In this document: positions 16,510 to 28,223 of the stretch, piece after piece
Numbering within the stretch: the stretch's first letter is position 1
Layout: each line of letters starts with the position of its first letter
Source: Nonomuraea soli
GTDB taxonomy: Bacteria; Actinomycetota; Actinomycetes; Streptosporangiales; Streptosporangiaceae
Assembly: GCF_013761175.1 (NCBI RefSeq)
Contig: NZ_JACDUR010000004.1
Coordinates: 1-64,000, forward strand
DNA length: 64,000 bases
Reading direction: 5' to 3'
The notes under the pieces: model-generated
Told to the model about the DNA's origin: nothing
Databases searched by the model: none
The model's input: the letters and a program-made list of their open reading frames with translations, nothing else
Translations under genes and position numbers: made by a program

Positions 16510-17592
16510 ATGCGTGTCCTCGGCCTGATGTCGGGCACCTCCCACGACGGCATCGACGCCGCTGTCGTCGACTGGGAGCTGCGCGGCGACACCCTCGTCG
16601 GAACGGTGGAACAGGCCGGGGAGACGCCGTACCCACCCGAGCTGCGGGAGCGTATCGTGGGCGCGCTCCCGCCCGGCCGGGTCGACCTGGCCGAGGTGTG
16701 CGCGCTCGACACCCTGATCGGCCAGGCCTTCGCCGACGCCGCCGAGCCATACGAAGCGGACCTGATCTGCTCGCACGGCCAGACGCTCTACCACTGGCCT
16801 GGACTGGGCACCCTGCAGATGGGCCAGCCCGCCTGGATCGCCGAGCGCACGGGCCTGCCGGTGGTCTCCGACCTGCGGGTGCGCGACATGGCGGCGGGCG
16901 GGCAGGGCGCGCCGCTGGTGTCGTACCTGGACCTGCTGACGCTCCCCGAGCGGTCGGGGGCGCTGAACATCGGCGGCATCGCCAACCTGACCGTGCGCGA
17001 CACGGGCCTCGCCTACGACACCGGGCCCGGCTGCGCGCTCATCGACGCCGCGGCCCCGCCGTACGACAGGGACGGACGGCTGGGCGCGGAGGGACGGGTC
17101 GTCCCCGACCTGCTCGACAAGCTGCTCGCCGAGCCGTACTACGCGCTGACCCCGCCCAAGACGACGGGCAAGGAGCTGTTCACGCCCGACTACGTCGACG
17201 CCGGCGTACGGCAGGCGGACCTGGTGGCGACGCTGACCGCGCTGACGGCCGAGACCGTCGCCGCCGAGATCAGGCGGCACGCGCTGCGGCGCGTCGTCGT
17301 GTCAGGCGGAGGCGTGCGCAATCCCACGTTGATGGGCATGCTGCGCGCACGCGTGGACGCCGAGGTGACCGTGCACGAGTTCGCCGACGCCAAGGAGGCC
17401 ATCGCCTTCTCGCTGTTCGGCTGGCTGACCGCGCACGGGCTGCCCGCCACGGTGCCGAGCTGCACCGGGGCGTCCGGCCCTCGCATCCTCGGGACGATCA
17501 CACCCGGCTCCGGGCCGCTGAGGCTGCCGGAGCCGGTTGCCGTGGGACCGCTCCAAGTGCTCCTTCAGGACGCGCGTCGTCCGGCGGGCTGA
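16510..17592 (+). CDS. anmK: Anhydro-N-acetylmuramic acid kinase
   Basis: 360 residues. GLMSGTSHDGID at the N-terminus is the AnmK signature; NIGGIANLTV, YDTGPGCALID and VVVSGGGVRNPTLM complete the ATPase-fold motifs. Hydrolyses and phosphorylates 1,6-anhydro-MurNAc to MurNAc-6-phosphate in the cytosol. Its ATG follows the GHL10 stop without a gap, so both are made from one transcript. Gram-positive bacteria make anhydro-MurNAc only if they have lytic transglycosylases, so its presence implies those. The next pathway enzyme, MurQ, is not in this window. The 3' end overlaps the convergent FHA gene by 28 bases. Confidence 0.95.
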   Translation: MRVLGLMSGTSHDGIDAAVVDWELRGDTLVGTVEQAGETPYPPELRERIVGALPPGRVDLAEVCALDTLIGQAFADAAEPYEADLICSHGQTLYHWPGLGTLQMGQPAWIAERTGLPVVSDLRVRDMAAGGQGAPLVSYLDLLTLPERSGALNIGGIANLTVRDTGLAYDTGPGCALIDAAAPPYDRDGRLGAEGRVVPDLLDKLLAEPYYALTPPKTTGKELFTPDYVDAGVRQADLVATLTALTAETVAAEIRRHALRRVVVSGGGVRNPTLMGMLRARVDAEVTVHEFADAKEAIAFSLFGWLTAHGLPATVPSCTGASGPRILGTITPGSGPLRLPEPVAVGPLQVLLQDARRPAG

Positions 17593-18209
17593 CCTTCGGG
17601 CGCGGGCGTGGCCGAGCGCTGCGGCGGCACCACAGGTGTGGGCCTGACCAGGCCCAGCGCCACCACCTCGTTGGCCAGCCTGGTGCGCCGGTTGGTGCCC
17701 TCGGGGATGCGGAACTTCTGGTAGAGCCGCAGCAGGTGCTGCTTGACCGCCGCCTCGGTGACGACCAGGTCGTCGGCGATCTCGCGGGCGGTCGCCGGGG
17801 CGACGAACGCCTCGTCCGACAGCGCCGGACGGCACAGCGACGTCAGCACGTCGACCTCTCGCCTGGTCAGCTCGGGCGCGGCTGCGCGGCGCAGCTCCAC
17901 CTCGGGTGCGAAGTCCTCGCGAGGCACGCCGCCGACCCGGCATCGAGCGGCACCGAAGGAAACGACGTCGCCGTCGTCGAGCACCCTCCGGGCGATCGGC
18001 CTGCCGTTCACCCGTGTGCCGTTGCGGGACAGGCCCAGGTCAACGACGTACAGGTAGGGTCCTCGGCGTACGAACTCGGCGTGGAGCCGAGACACGCTCG
18101 GGTCGGTGAGCCGGATGTCGACACCCCGGCCTCTCCCGACCGTCGTGATCTCGGGGCGCAACGGGACCACGTCACCGGTGTCCTCGATGCGGATGAAAGG
18201 CCCCTCCAC
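17565..18209 (-). CDS. FHA-domain protein with C-terminal winged-helix DNA-binding domain
   Basis: 214 residues. Residues ~20-95 are an FHA domain (TVGRGRGVDIRL, PSVSRLHAEFVRRG, LGLSRNGTRVNGRPI), which binds phosphothreonine peptides. Residues ~112-195 form a helix-turn-helix (PELTRREVDVLTSLCRP...TAREIADDLVVTEAAVKQHLLRLYQKFRI) of the NarL/LuxR-like type. This links Ser/Thr kinase signalling to transcription. GTG start with GGGAGGA six to seven bases upstream. Divergent from citrate synthase, with a 234-base gap containing two inverted repeats, so it may regulate that gene and itself. A kinase partner is not adjacent; the nearest candidate is at 25253. Confidence 0.85.
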   Translation of the reverse strand: MEGPFIRIEDTGDVVPLRPEITTVGRGRGVDIRLTDPSVSRLHAEFVRRGPYLYVVDLGLSRNGTRVNGRPIARRVLDDGDVVSFGAARCRVGGVPREDFAPEVELRRAAAPELTRREVDVLTSLCRPALSDEAFVAPATAREIADDLVVTEAAVKQHLLRLYQKFRIPEGTNRRTRLANEVVALGLVRPTPVVPPQRSATPAPEGQPAGRRAS

Positions 18210-18331
18210 TGCGTGTCCTCCCTAGCAGTCGCAGCAATTCACAGGCGCTGCTTCTCGCGGCACGAACGTTCCTCCCAGCTAGCCCGGCATTACTGTTGCT
18301 ACAGATCCGGCTTACCCAGGCGGACGGATGT

Positions 18332-18359
18332 GGAATCTCCTTTGCCATAAGGAGAATCC
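18332..18359. promoter_or_regulatory. 11-bp inverted repeat GGAATCTCCTT / AAGGAGAATCC
   Basis: Ten of eleven positions pair, with a 6-base loop (TGCCAT), between the FHA-regulator gene and citrate synthase. It lies upstream of the presumed citrate synthase promoter, so a protein operator is more likely than a terminator, since no gene ends here. Confidence 0.55.
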
Positions 18360-18395
18360 GGCGTGAAATTGGTCTGGACCTCCTCCGCGCCTTTT

Positions 18396-18414
18396 ACCTG
18401 CTCACAGGTAGACT
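18396..18414 (+). promoter_or_regulatory. Probable citrate synthase promoter (TAGACT) with ACCTG-CTCA-CAGGT repeat
   Basis: TAGACT at 18409-18414 matches the actinobacterial -10 consensus, 30 bases before the ATG. An inverted repeat ACCTG(N4)CAGGT at 18396-18409 abuts it and would place a repressor on the spacer. Confidence 0.5.
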
Positions 18415-18443
18415 TCGGGGACAGATAAGCGGAGGAAACACTT

Positions 18444-19565
18444 ATGGCGGACAAGCCCACCAAAGGCCTCGCCGATGTCGTAGCCGCGTCGACAGCGCTG
18501 TCCGACATCGACGGCAAGGCCGGTCGCCTCTTCTACCGCGGATACGACATCCACGACCTGGCCGGCCGAGCAACGTTCGAAGAGACCGCCTACTTGCTGC
18601 AGCGCGGCAAGCTGCCGACCCGCGAAGAACTGGCGGACTACGGTCAGGAGCTGGTCAGGGGACGCGAGCTCGGGGCACTCGTCTCCCAGAACATCGCGGA
18701 GATCGCCGAGAAGCAGAAGCCCATGGAGGCGCTGCGCTCGCTCGTCTCGCTGGCCGGCGCCGACGATCCCGACAAGGACTCCATCACGCCCGAGGCCAAC
18801 CTGTGCAAGGCGGCCCGGCTCGTGGCGCAGCAGCCGCTGCTGATCGCGCGCTACCACGCGGCCCGCACCGGCGGCTCCGCCGTACCGGAAGCCGACGACT
18901 CGCTCAGCATCGCCGGCAACTTCCTGCTCCAGGTGACCGGCCGCGCCCCTGACGCGCGCGCCGCGGAGATCTTCGACGAGTGCCTCGTCCTGCACGCCGA
19001 CCACACGATGAACGCCTCGACCTTCGCCGCCCGCGTCTGCGCCGCGACGTTGTCGGACATGCATTCGGCGATCGTCGCGGCCATCGGCACGCTCAAGGGC
19101 CCGCTGCACGGCGGAGCCAACGAGCAGGTCATGCGGACCCTGGAGTCGCTGGACCAGTCGCAGGTCGCCCAGTCCGTGCGCGACAAGCTCGCCGCGGGCG
19201 AGAAGATCATGGGATTCGGCCACCGCGTCTACAAGACCGAGGACCCGCGCGCCACCCACCTGCGACGGATGTCGGAAGAGCTGTCGGCGAACGGCGACCC
19301 GAAGTACTACCGTATGTCCAAGGACATGGAGGAGGTCGTCTTCGAGACGAAGGGCCTCTACCCGAACGTCGACTTCTACGCCGCGTCGGTCTACCACTAC
19401 CTCGGTATCCCGACGGACCTGTTCACGCCGGTCTTCTCGGTGAGCCGGATGTCAGGGTGGACCGCCCACGTCATCGAGCAGCACGCCGACAACCGGCTGA
19501 TCCGGCCGGACAGTGAGTACATCGGGGAGCGCGACCAGAAATGGAAGCCTATTGACGAGCGATGA
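18444..19565 (+). CDS. Citrate synthase (citrate/2-methylcitrate synthase family)
   Basis: 373 residues, the short bacterial type. Condenses oxaloacetate with acetyl-CoA (or propionyl-CoA). Active-site blocks: HADHTMNASTF, GPLHGGANEQVM, GFGHRVYKTEDPR (His) and NVDFYAASVYHYLGIP (Asp). Sequence alone does not separate citrate from methylcitrate synthase; no prpB/prpD neighbours, while isocitrate and malate dehydrogenase are close, favour the TCA role. ATG with GGAGG eight bases upstream. The stop overlaps the start of the DUF3017 gene. Confidence 0.93.
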   Translation: MADKPTKGLADVVAASTALSDIDGKAGRLFYRGYDIHDLAGRATFEETAYLLQRGKLPTREELADYGQELVRGRELGALVSQNIAEIAEKQKPMEALRSLVSLAGADDPDKDSITPEANLCKAARLVAQQPLLIARYHAARTGGSAVPEADDSLSIAGNFLLQVTGRAPDARAAEIFDECLVLHADHTMNASTFAARVCAATLSDMHSAIVAAIGTLKGPLHGGANEQVMRTLESLDQSQVAQSVRDKLAAGEKIMGFGHRVYKTEDPRATHLRRMSEELSANGDPKYYRMSKDMEEVVFETKGLYPNVDFYAASVYHYLGIPTDLFTPVFSVSRMSGWTAHVIEQHADNRLIRPDSEYIGERDQKWKPIDER

Positions 19566-19838
19566 GACCTGGGGACCGTACCCGCTGATCCTGGCGGGTG
19601 CGGTGTTCGGCGTGCTCGCAATCTTCTGGTTCGACCCGGAATGGGGGGCGTTCGCGCTGGGGTCGGTCATGCTCGTGGCCGCCGCGTTGCGCTTCGCCGG
19701 GTACGGCGGGCAGCTGGCTGTACGCTCCCGCCGTACCGACATGATCGTGCTCGGCCTCATGGGCTCGGGCCTCGTCACCGCCTCGTTGTTCATGGAGTTC
19801 GGCGACGTGCTCAAGCCCATGGTGCTCGACCTGTTCGG

Positions 19839-19842
<4 letters not shown>
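19552..19842 (+). CDS. DUF3017 membrane protein
   Basis: About 96 residues with three hydrophobic segments and the family-typical LRFAGYGGQLAVRSRRTDMIVLGLMGSGL. Role unknown. I start at TTG 19552 (GGAAG upstream), inside the citrate synthase end; a GTG at 19513 would add 13 polar residues. From memory, DUF3017 genes usually sit between folD and mdh in actinobacteria; here the upstream partner is citrate synthase. The TAG stop shares the bases CTAG with the stop of the convergent isocitrate dehydrogenase gene. Confidence 0.8.
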
Positions 19843-22040
<2,198 letters not shown>

Positions 22041-22069
22041 GGGAAGTCCGCTCCACGTATGCGAGATTG

Positions 22070-22081
22070 CTTGATATCAAG
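22070..22081. promoter_or_regulatory. Perfect palindrome CTTGATATCAAG upstream of isocitrate dehydrogenase
   Basis: A 12-bp perfect palindrome, followed by a second GATATC, 30 bases upstream of the IDH start and in the shared region with the divergent methyltransferase. Operator-like; the binding protein is unknown. Confidence 0.5.
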
Positions 22082-22167
22082 ATATCGGGTGCCCGGCGCC
22101 GCTGCGACCTGGGTGACTTTTCATGATCTGGCTGGCTAGTCTTCGCATATCCGACGAGGAGGTTCCG

Positions 22168-22917
22168 GTGGAGATCGACTCGACGACCCCGAGCGTGGCG
22201 CGGATCTACGACTTCTTCCTGGACGGCAAGAACCACTACGAGGCCGACAGGGTCGCCGCGGAGCAGATCATCCGGGCCTATCCCAACGTCAGGCAGCTGG
22301 CCAGGGAGAACAGGGCCTTCCTCGGCCGTGCCGTACGGCACATGCGAGCATGCGGAGTCGAGCAGTTTCTCGACCTCGGCACCGGCCTGCCCGCCACCGG
22401 CAACGTCCACGAGGTGGCCGGTCCCGACGCCCGCGTCGTCTACGTCGACAACGACCCCATCGTGGCCGCCCACGGGCGGGCGCTGCTGGAGAACACCCAG
22501 GCGGTGCTGCTGCAGCGCGACGTGCGCGACGCCGAGTCCGTCCTGGCCGACGCCGCCTCCCACCTCGACTTCTCCCGGCCGGTCGGCGTGCTGTTCGTGG
22601 CGATCCTGCACTTCATCCCCGAAGGCGCGCACGAACTCGTCGCGCGCTTCCGCGAGGCGCTCGTGCCGGGCAGCTTCCTGGCGATCACGCACGGGTTCTG
22701 GGACGAGGAGACCGAAGCCGACCCGCTCGACGTCTACAAGCGCACCAACGCCCCCGTCACCGTCCGCACACGCGGCGAGATCCTGACCTTCTTCGGCGGC
22801 TTCGAACTCGTCGAGCCAGGACTCGTCGACGTGTCGCACTGGCGTCCCGACGAGCCCGAGCCGTCCGAGCCGTCCGAGCGCCTCTGGCTGGCCGCGGGGG
22901 TCGCCCGCCGCCCCTGA
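22168..22917 (+). CDS. SAM-dependent methyltransferase-like protein, DUF574 family (PF04672)
   Basis: 249 residues. TPSVARIYDFFLDGKNHYEADR near the start and FLDLGTGLPATGNVHEVA are characteristic of this large actinobacterial family, which has a class I methyltransferase fold; YVDNDPIV is the acidic adenosine-binding strand. Substrates are unknown for most members. GTG 22168 is chosen because GAGGAGG lies five bases upstream; the frame stays open to 22123, but without a site. Stand-alone gene, divergent from isocitrate dehydrogenase. Confidence 0.9.
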   Translation: MEIDSTTPSVARIYDFFLDGKNHYEADRVAAEQIIRAYPNVRQLARENRAFLGRAVRHMRACGVEQFLDLGTGLPATGNVHEVAGPDARVVYVDNDPIVAAHGRALLENTQAVLLQRDVRDAESVLADAASHLDFSRPVGVLFVAILHFIPEGAHELVARFREALVPGSFLAITHGFWDEETEADPLDVYKRTNAPVTVRTRGEILTFFGGFELVEPGLVDVSHWRPDEPEPSEPSERLWLAAGVARRP

Positions 22918-22979
22918 CCTTGGGGATCTCTTGCCCACCGGCACGGCGTGGCATCTCCGATCTTGCGGTAGGAGTCCCC

Positions 22980-24020
22980 GTGACTGACGTCCGGGTTTCG
23001 GGGGGTGTGGGCATGCGTAGAGGGATTCTCGTGGTGGTCGCGGCTGTGTTGTGCGGGTGCGGGACGCCGCCGCCCGCGCAGGTGGCCAAGGTCGCCGACG
23101 ACGCCGCCAAGGTGAAGCAGGCCAAGGAGGCCAGGGCGGTCGCGGCCAAACAGGTGAAAGCCAACGAGCTCGGCCAGATCCCGGTGCTGATGTACCACCG
23201 GATCATCGACAACCCCGGCTCCCAGGACGACCGCACGCCCGCCAAGTTCCGCGCCGACCTGGCCCGGCTGGCCAAGGACGGCTACGTGCCCATCACCGCG
23301 GCCGAGTTCGTCACCGGGAAGATCGACATCCCGGCGGGCAAACACGCCGTCGTCCTGACCTTCGACGACTCCTCGCCCTCGCAGCTGTCGCTCGACGAAC
23401 TGGGCAACCCCAAGCCCGACACCGCGGTGGCCATTCTGCGCGAGGCGGCGGCCAAGTACGAAGGCTTCAGGCCGGTGGCGACCTTCTACGTCACCCGCGA
23501 CATGTTCGGCAAGTCGACGCCGGAGGAGCAGGCGCAGACGCTGCTGTGGCTGAAGGACAACGGGTTCGACATCGGCAACCACACGCTGGACCACGTCAAC
23601 CTGCGCAGCCGCTCGCGGGAGGAGGTGGCCAGGCAGATCATGAGCGTGCAGAAGATGGTGAGCAAGTTCGCCTACCACACGCCCGTCACGCTCGCCCTGC
23701 CGTACGGTAACCAGCCTCGCAAGCAGGCGTGGGCGCAGAAGGGCAGCGGGTACGCGCACAAGGGCGTGTTCCTGGCGGGGTACACGCCGTCGAACGCGCC
23801 GTTCAGCAAGAGCTTCGACGCGCTCAACATCCCGCGGATCCGGGCGATGGACCGCAAGGGAGACTGCGCGCAGTTCTGCTCGACGGCCTGGCTGGACTGG
23901 CTGAAGGACAACCCGGACATGAGGTACACCTCGGACGGGGACGCGGCCACGGTGGCGTTCCCCAAGTTCAAGGCACCCTTCCTGCGCTCGTCGTTCGCGG
24001 CCAGGGCGTTGCCGTACTAG
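22980..24020 (+). CDS. Lipoprotein polysaccharide deacetylase (NodB domain)
   Basis: About 346 residues. A hydrophobic signal followed by VLCGCGTPPP gives a lipobox-like Cys (Cys at -2 is unusual), so a membrane-anchored lipoprotein is likely. The mature part has a Lys/Ala-rich helix, then the NodB fold: VLMYHRI, VVLTFDD (Asp129, Asp130), NHTLDHVN (His201, His205) and LALPYGNQ. Expected to remove acetyl groups from a cell-surface or wall glycan outside the membrane. GTG 22980 has AGGAG five bases upstream; ATG 23013 would also leave a complete signal peptide. The stop overlaps the convergent gene at CTAG. Confidence 0.88.
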   Translation: MTDVRVSGGVGMRRGILVVVAAVLCGCGTPPPAQVAKVADDAAKVKQAKEARAVAAKQVKANELGQIPVLMYHRIIDNPGSQDDRTPAKFRADLARLAKDGYVPITAAEFVTGKIDIPAGKHAVVLTFDDSSPSQLSLDELGNPKPDTAVAILREAAAKYEGFRPVATFYVTRDMFGKSTPEEQAQTLLWLKDNGFDIGNHTLDHVNLRSRSREEVARQIMSVQKMVSKFAYHTPVTLALPYGNQPRKQAWAQKGSGYAHKGVFLAGYTPSNAPFSKSFDALNIPRIRAMDRKGDCAQFCSTAWLDWLKDNPDMRYTSDGDAATVAFPKFKAPFLRSSFAARALPY

Positions 24021-25123
24021 GAGAACGTGATCCCCGCCGCGTGCAGCCGTCGGATGAGCGGCTCGCCCATGGCGCTGGCCGTCGTCACCGAGCCCGCGAT
24101 CTTGGGGGTGTCGTCGAACGCCAGGCACAACGCCGACTCCGCCAGCATCTTGGCCGTCTCGTCGTAGCCGGGGTCGCCGCCGGCGACGTGCGTCACCACA
24201 CGGCGGCCGCCGCCCTGGCCGAGGAAGGTGGCGCGGAACCAGTGGGCGGCGCGCTGCGACGGGGTGGGGCCCGAGCCGGCGGGCAGGCGGCGGGCGAGCC
24301 ACGAGCGGGCCGGCGGGATCTGGGCGAGGGCGACGAGCGACAGGGCTCCGGCGCCCGCCGACAGGGCGGCGGGCAGGGAGCCCGCGCCGTAGTACTGGCG
24401 GTAGGTGAAGTCGGGGCCGTAGCGGTCGAGGAGGCGGGCCGAGCGGCCGACGATCTGGTGGTCGATCGTGGGCATGGGGATGGCCCAGCCGCCGACGTAG
24501 CGGAGCAGGCCGGGCTGCGAGCTGATGCGGCGGCCGTGCGGGGACGGGTCGGCGGTGCGGCGCTGAGCCCCCGCCTCGATCATGTGGGGCAGGCGCGAGA
24601 AGGCAGTCAGCGCGGAGGCCAGGGTGCCGCCGGAGGCGCGCAGGTGACCGCGCAGGAAGCCGCGGACGGTGATGGGCACGCCTTCGGGCAGCTGCAGCAC
24701 GGTGTGGAGCACTCCGAGGTCCCACGGGATGGAGTCGAAACCGCACGCGTGGACGATCTTGGCGCCTGACGCGGCCGCCACGGCGTCGTAGCGCAGGAAC
24801 ATGCGGTCGACGAACTCCGGCTCGCCGGTCAGGTCGAGGTAGTGCGTGCCCGCCTCGGCGCACGCCTTGACCAGCGGCTCGCCGTAGCTGACGTAGGGCC
24901 CGACGGTGGTGGCGATGACGCGCGCCTGCGCGGCCAGGGCGGCCGGGTCGGAGGCGTCGGCGACGATCACCGGGACGTCGAGGCCGAGTGCCTCCAGCTT
25001 GGCCCGGTCGCGCCCGGCCAGGGCCCAGCGCACGTCGGGTCCCGCATGCCTGGCCAGGTATTCGGCGGTGAGCCTGCCGGTGAAGCCGGATGCGCCGAAC
25101 AGCACGATGTCGTACACGCTCAC
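24017..25123 (-). CDS. Saccharopine dehydrogenase-like / trans-acting enoyl reductase-like oxidoreductase
   Basis: 368 residues. The N-terminal Rossmann motif VLFGASGFTGRLTAEYLARH, then TTVGPYVSYGEPLVKACAEAGTHYLDLTGEPEF and GFDSIPWDLGV, match the saccharopine dehydrogenase NADP-binding family that includes mycobacterial Rv2449c and the phthiocerol-lipid trans enoyl reductase Rv2953. No polyketide or lysine genes are near, so the substrate is open; lipid reduction is the better-supported guess. GTG start; ribosome binding site weak. Confidence 0.85.
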   Translation of the reverse strand: MSVYDIVLFGASGFTGRLTAEYLARHAGPDVRWALAGRDRAKLEALGLDVPVIVADASDPAALAAQARVIATTVGPYVSYGEPLVKACAEAGTHYLDLTGEPEFVDRMFLRYDAVAAASGAKIVHACGFDSIPWDLGVLHTVLQLPEGVPITVRGFLRGHLRASGGTLASALTAFSRLPHMIEAGAQRRTADPSPHGRRISSQPGLLRYVGGWAIPMPTIDHQIVGRSARLLDRYGPDFTYRQYYGAGSLPAALSAGAGALSLVALAQIPPARSWLARRLPAGSGPTPSQRAAHWFRATFLGQGGGRRVVTHVAGGDPGYDETAKMLAESALCLAFDDTPKIAGSVTTASAMGEPLIRRLHAAGITFS

Positions 25124-25252
25124 CAGAATGTCACTCTGGAGGCTTCCGGTCGATCGTGGGCGGTCCGTAACGAACGACTAACTGTTAACTGTGGACTTCC
25201 TGAGCGTCGTAAAGTTTGCCTCGTCAGGCTTTGTGCTACGTGGGGATGACGA

Positions 25253-27121
<1,869 letters not shown>

Positions 27122-27172
27122 CGGGCGGTAACATCCACACGTCACCATCCAACTGCGAGTGAGGGGAAGGCC

Positions 27173-28147
27173 ATGGCCACGCCCGTCAAGGTAACCGTCA
27201 CCGGAGCCGCCGGCCAGATCGGCTACGCGCTGCTGTTCCGCATCGCCTCAGGGCAGCTGCTCGGCGCCGATGTGCCCGTCAAGCTGAGCCTGCTGGAGAT
27301 CCCCCAGGCGGTGAAGGCGGCCGAGGGCACCGCCATGGAGCTCGACGACTGCGCGTTCCCGCTGCTGTCGGGCATCGAGATCACCGACGACCCCAACGTC
27401 GCCTTCGACGGCGCCAACGTCGCCCTGCTGGTCGGCGCGATGCCGCGCAAGGCCGGCATGGAGCGCGGCGACCTGCTCAGCGCCAACGGCGGCATCTTCA
27501 AGCCGCAGGGCCAGGCGATCAACGCCCACGCCGCCGACGACATCCGCGTCCTGGTGGTCGGCAACCCGGCCAACACCAACGCGCTCATCGCGCAGCAGAA
27601 CGCGCCCGACGTGCCGGCCGACCGCTTCACCGCGATGACCCGCCTCGACCACAACCGCGCGCTGGCCCAGCTGGCCGCCAAGCTGCAGGTCCCGGTCACC
27701 GAGATCAAGAACATGACGATCTGGGGCAACCACTCCTCGACCCAGTACCCCGACCTGTTCCACGCCGAGGTCGGTGGCAAGATCGCGGCCGAGCAGGTCG
27801 ACGAGGCCTGGTACAAGGAGACCTTCATCCCGACCGTCGCCAAGCGCGGCGCGGCGATCATCGAGGCCCGCGGCCTGTCCAGCGCGGCCAGCGCGGCCAA
27901 CGCCGCGATCGACCACGTCTACGACTGGGTCAACGGCACCGACTGGACCTCGGTCTCGCTGCCTTCCGACGGCTCGTACGGCGTGGCAGAGGGCATCATC
28001 TCCTCCTTCCCGTGCCGTTCGGTCGGCGGGCAGTGGGAGATCATCCAGGGGCTGGAGATCAACGAGTTCTCCCGCCAGCGCATCGACGCCTCCGTCGCGG
28101 AGCTCACCGAGGAGCGCGACGCGGTCAAGGAGCTCGGCCTCATCTGA
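27173..28147 (+). CDS. mdh: Malate dehydrogenase
   Basis: 324 residues. NAD-binding VTVTGAAGQIGYALLFRIASG, the substrate-loop arginines in GAMPRKAGMERGDLL, and catalytic His in WGNHSSTQYPD mark an NAD-dependent malate dehydrogenase of the LDH-like cytosolic type. Converts malate to oxaloacetate for the citrate synthase encoded 9 kb upstream. ATG with GAGGGGAAGG upstream. Own transcription unit, ending at a strong Rho-independent terminator. Confidence 0.97.
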   Translation: MATPVKVTVTGAAGQIGYALLFRIASGQLLGADVPVKLSLLEIPQAVKAAEGTAMELDDCAFPLLSGIEITDDPNVAFDGANVALLVGAMPRKAGMERGDLLSANGGIFKPQGQAINAHAADDIRVLVVGNPANTNALIAQQNAPDVPADRFTAMTRLDHNRALAQLAAKLQVPVTEIKNMTIWGNHSSTQYPDLFHAEVGGKIAAEQVDEAWYKETFIPTVAKRGAAIIEARGLSSAASAANAAIDHVYDWVNGTDWTSVSLPSDGSYGVAEGIISSFPCRSVGGQWEIIQGLEINEFSRQRIDASVAELTEERDAVKELGLI

Positions 28148-28183
28148 CCGGCGCCCCGTTTGGGGTGTGTCGGACAACCCGTT

Positions 28184-28221
28184 CCCCCTGGTCACAGCGT
28201 TGAATGTGACCAGGGGGTTTT
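28184..28221 (+). terminator. Strong Rho-independent terminator after mdh
   Basis: A 13-bp perfect stem (CCCCCTGGTCACA at 28184-28196, TGTGACCAGGGGG at 28205-28217) with an 8-base loop and TTTT directly after. Its right arm contains CAGGGGG, the only ribosome-binding-like sequence for the gene starting at 28224. Confidence 0.92.
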
Positions 28222-28223
28222 CA

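Noticed and set aside
14899..17280. A 793-codon frame antisense to GHL10 and anmK
   Set aside because: Shadow of two well-supported genes; no ribosome binding site or domain.
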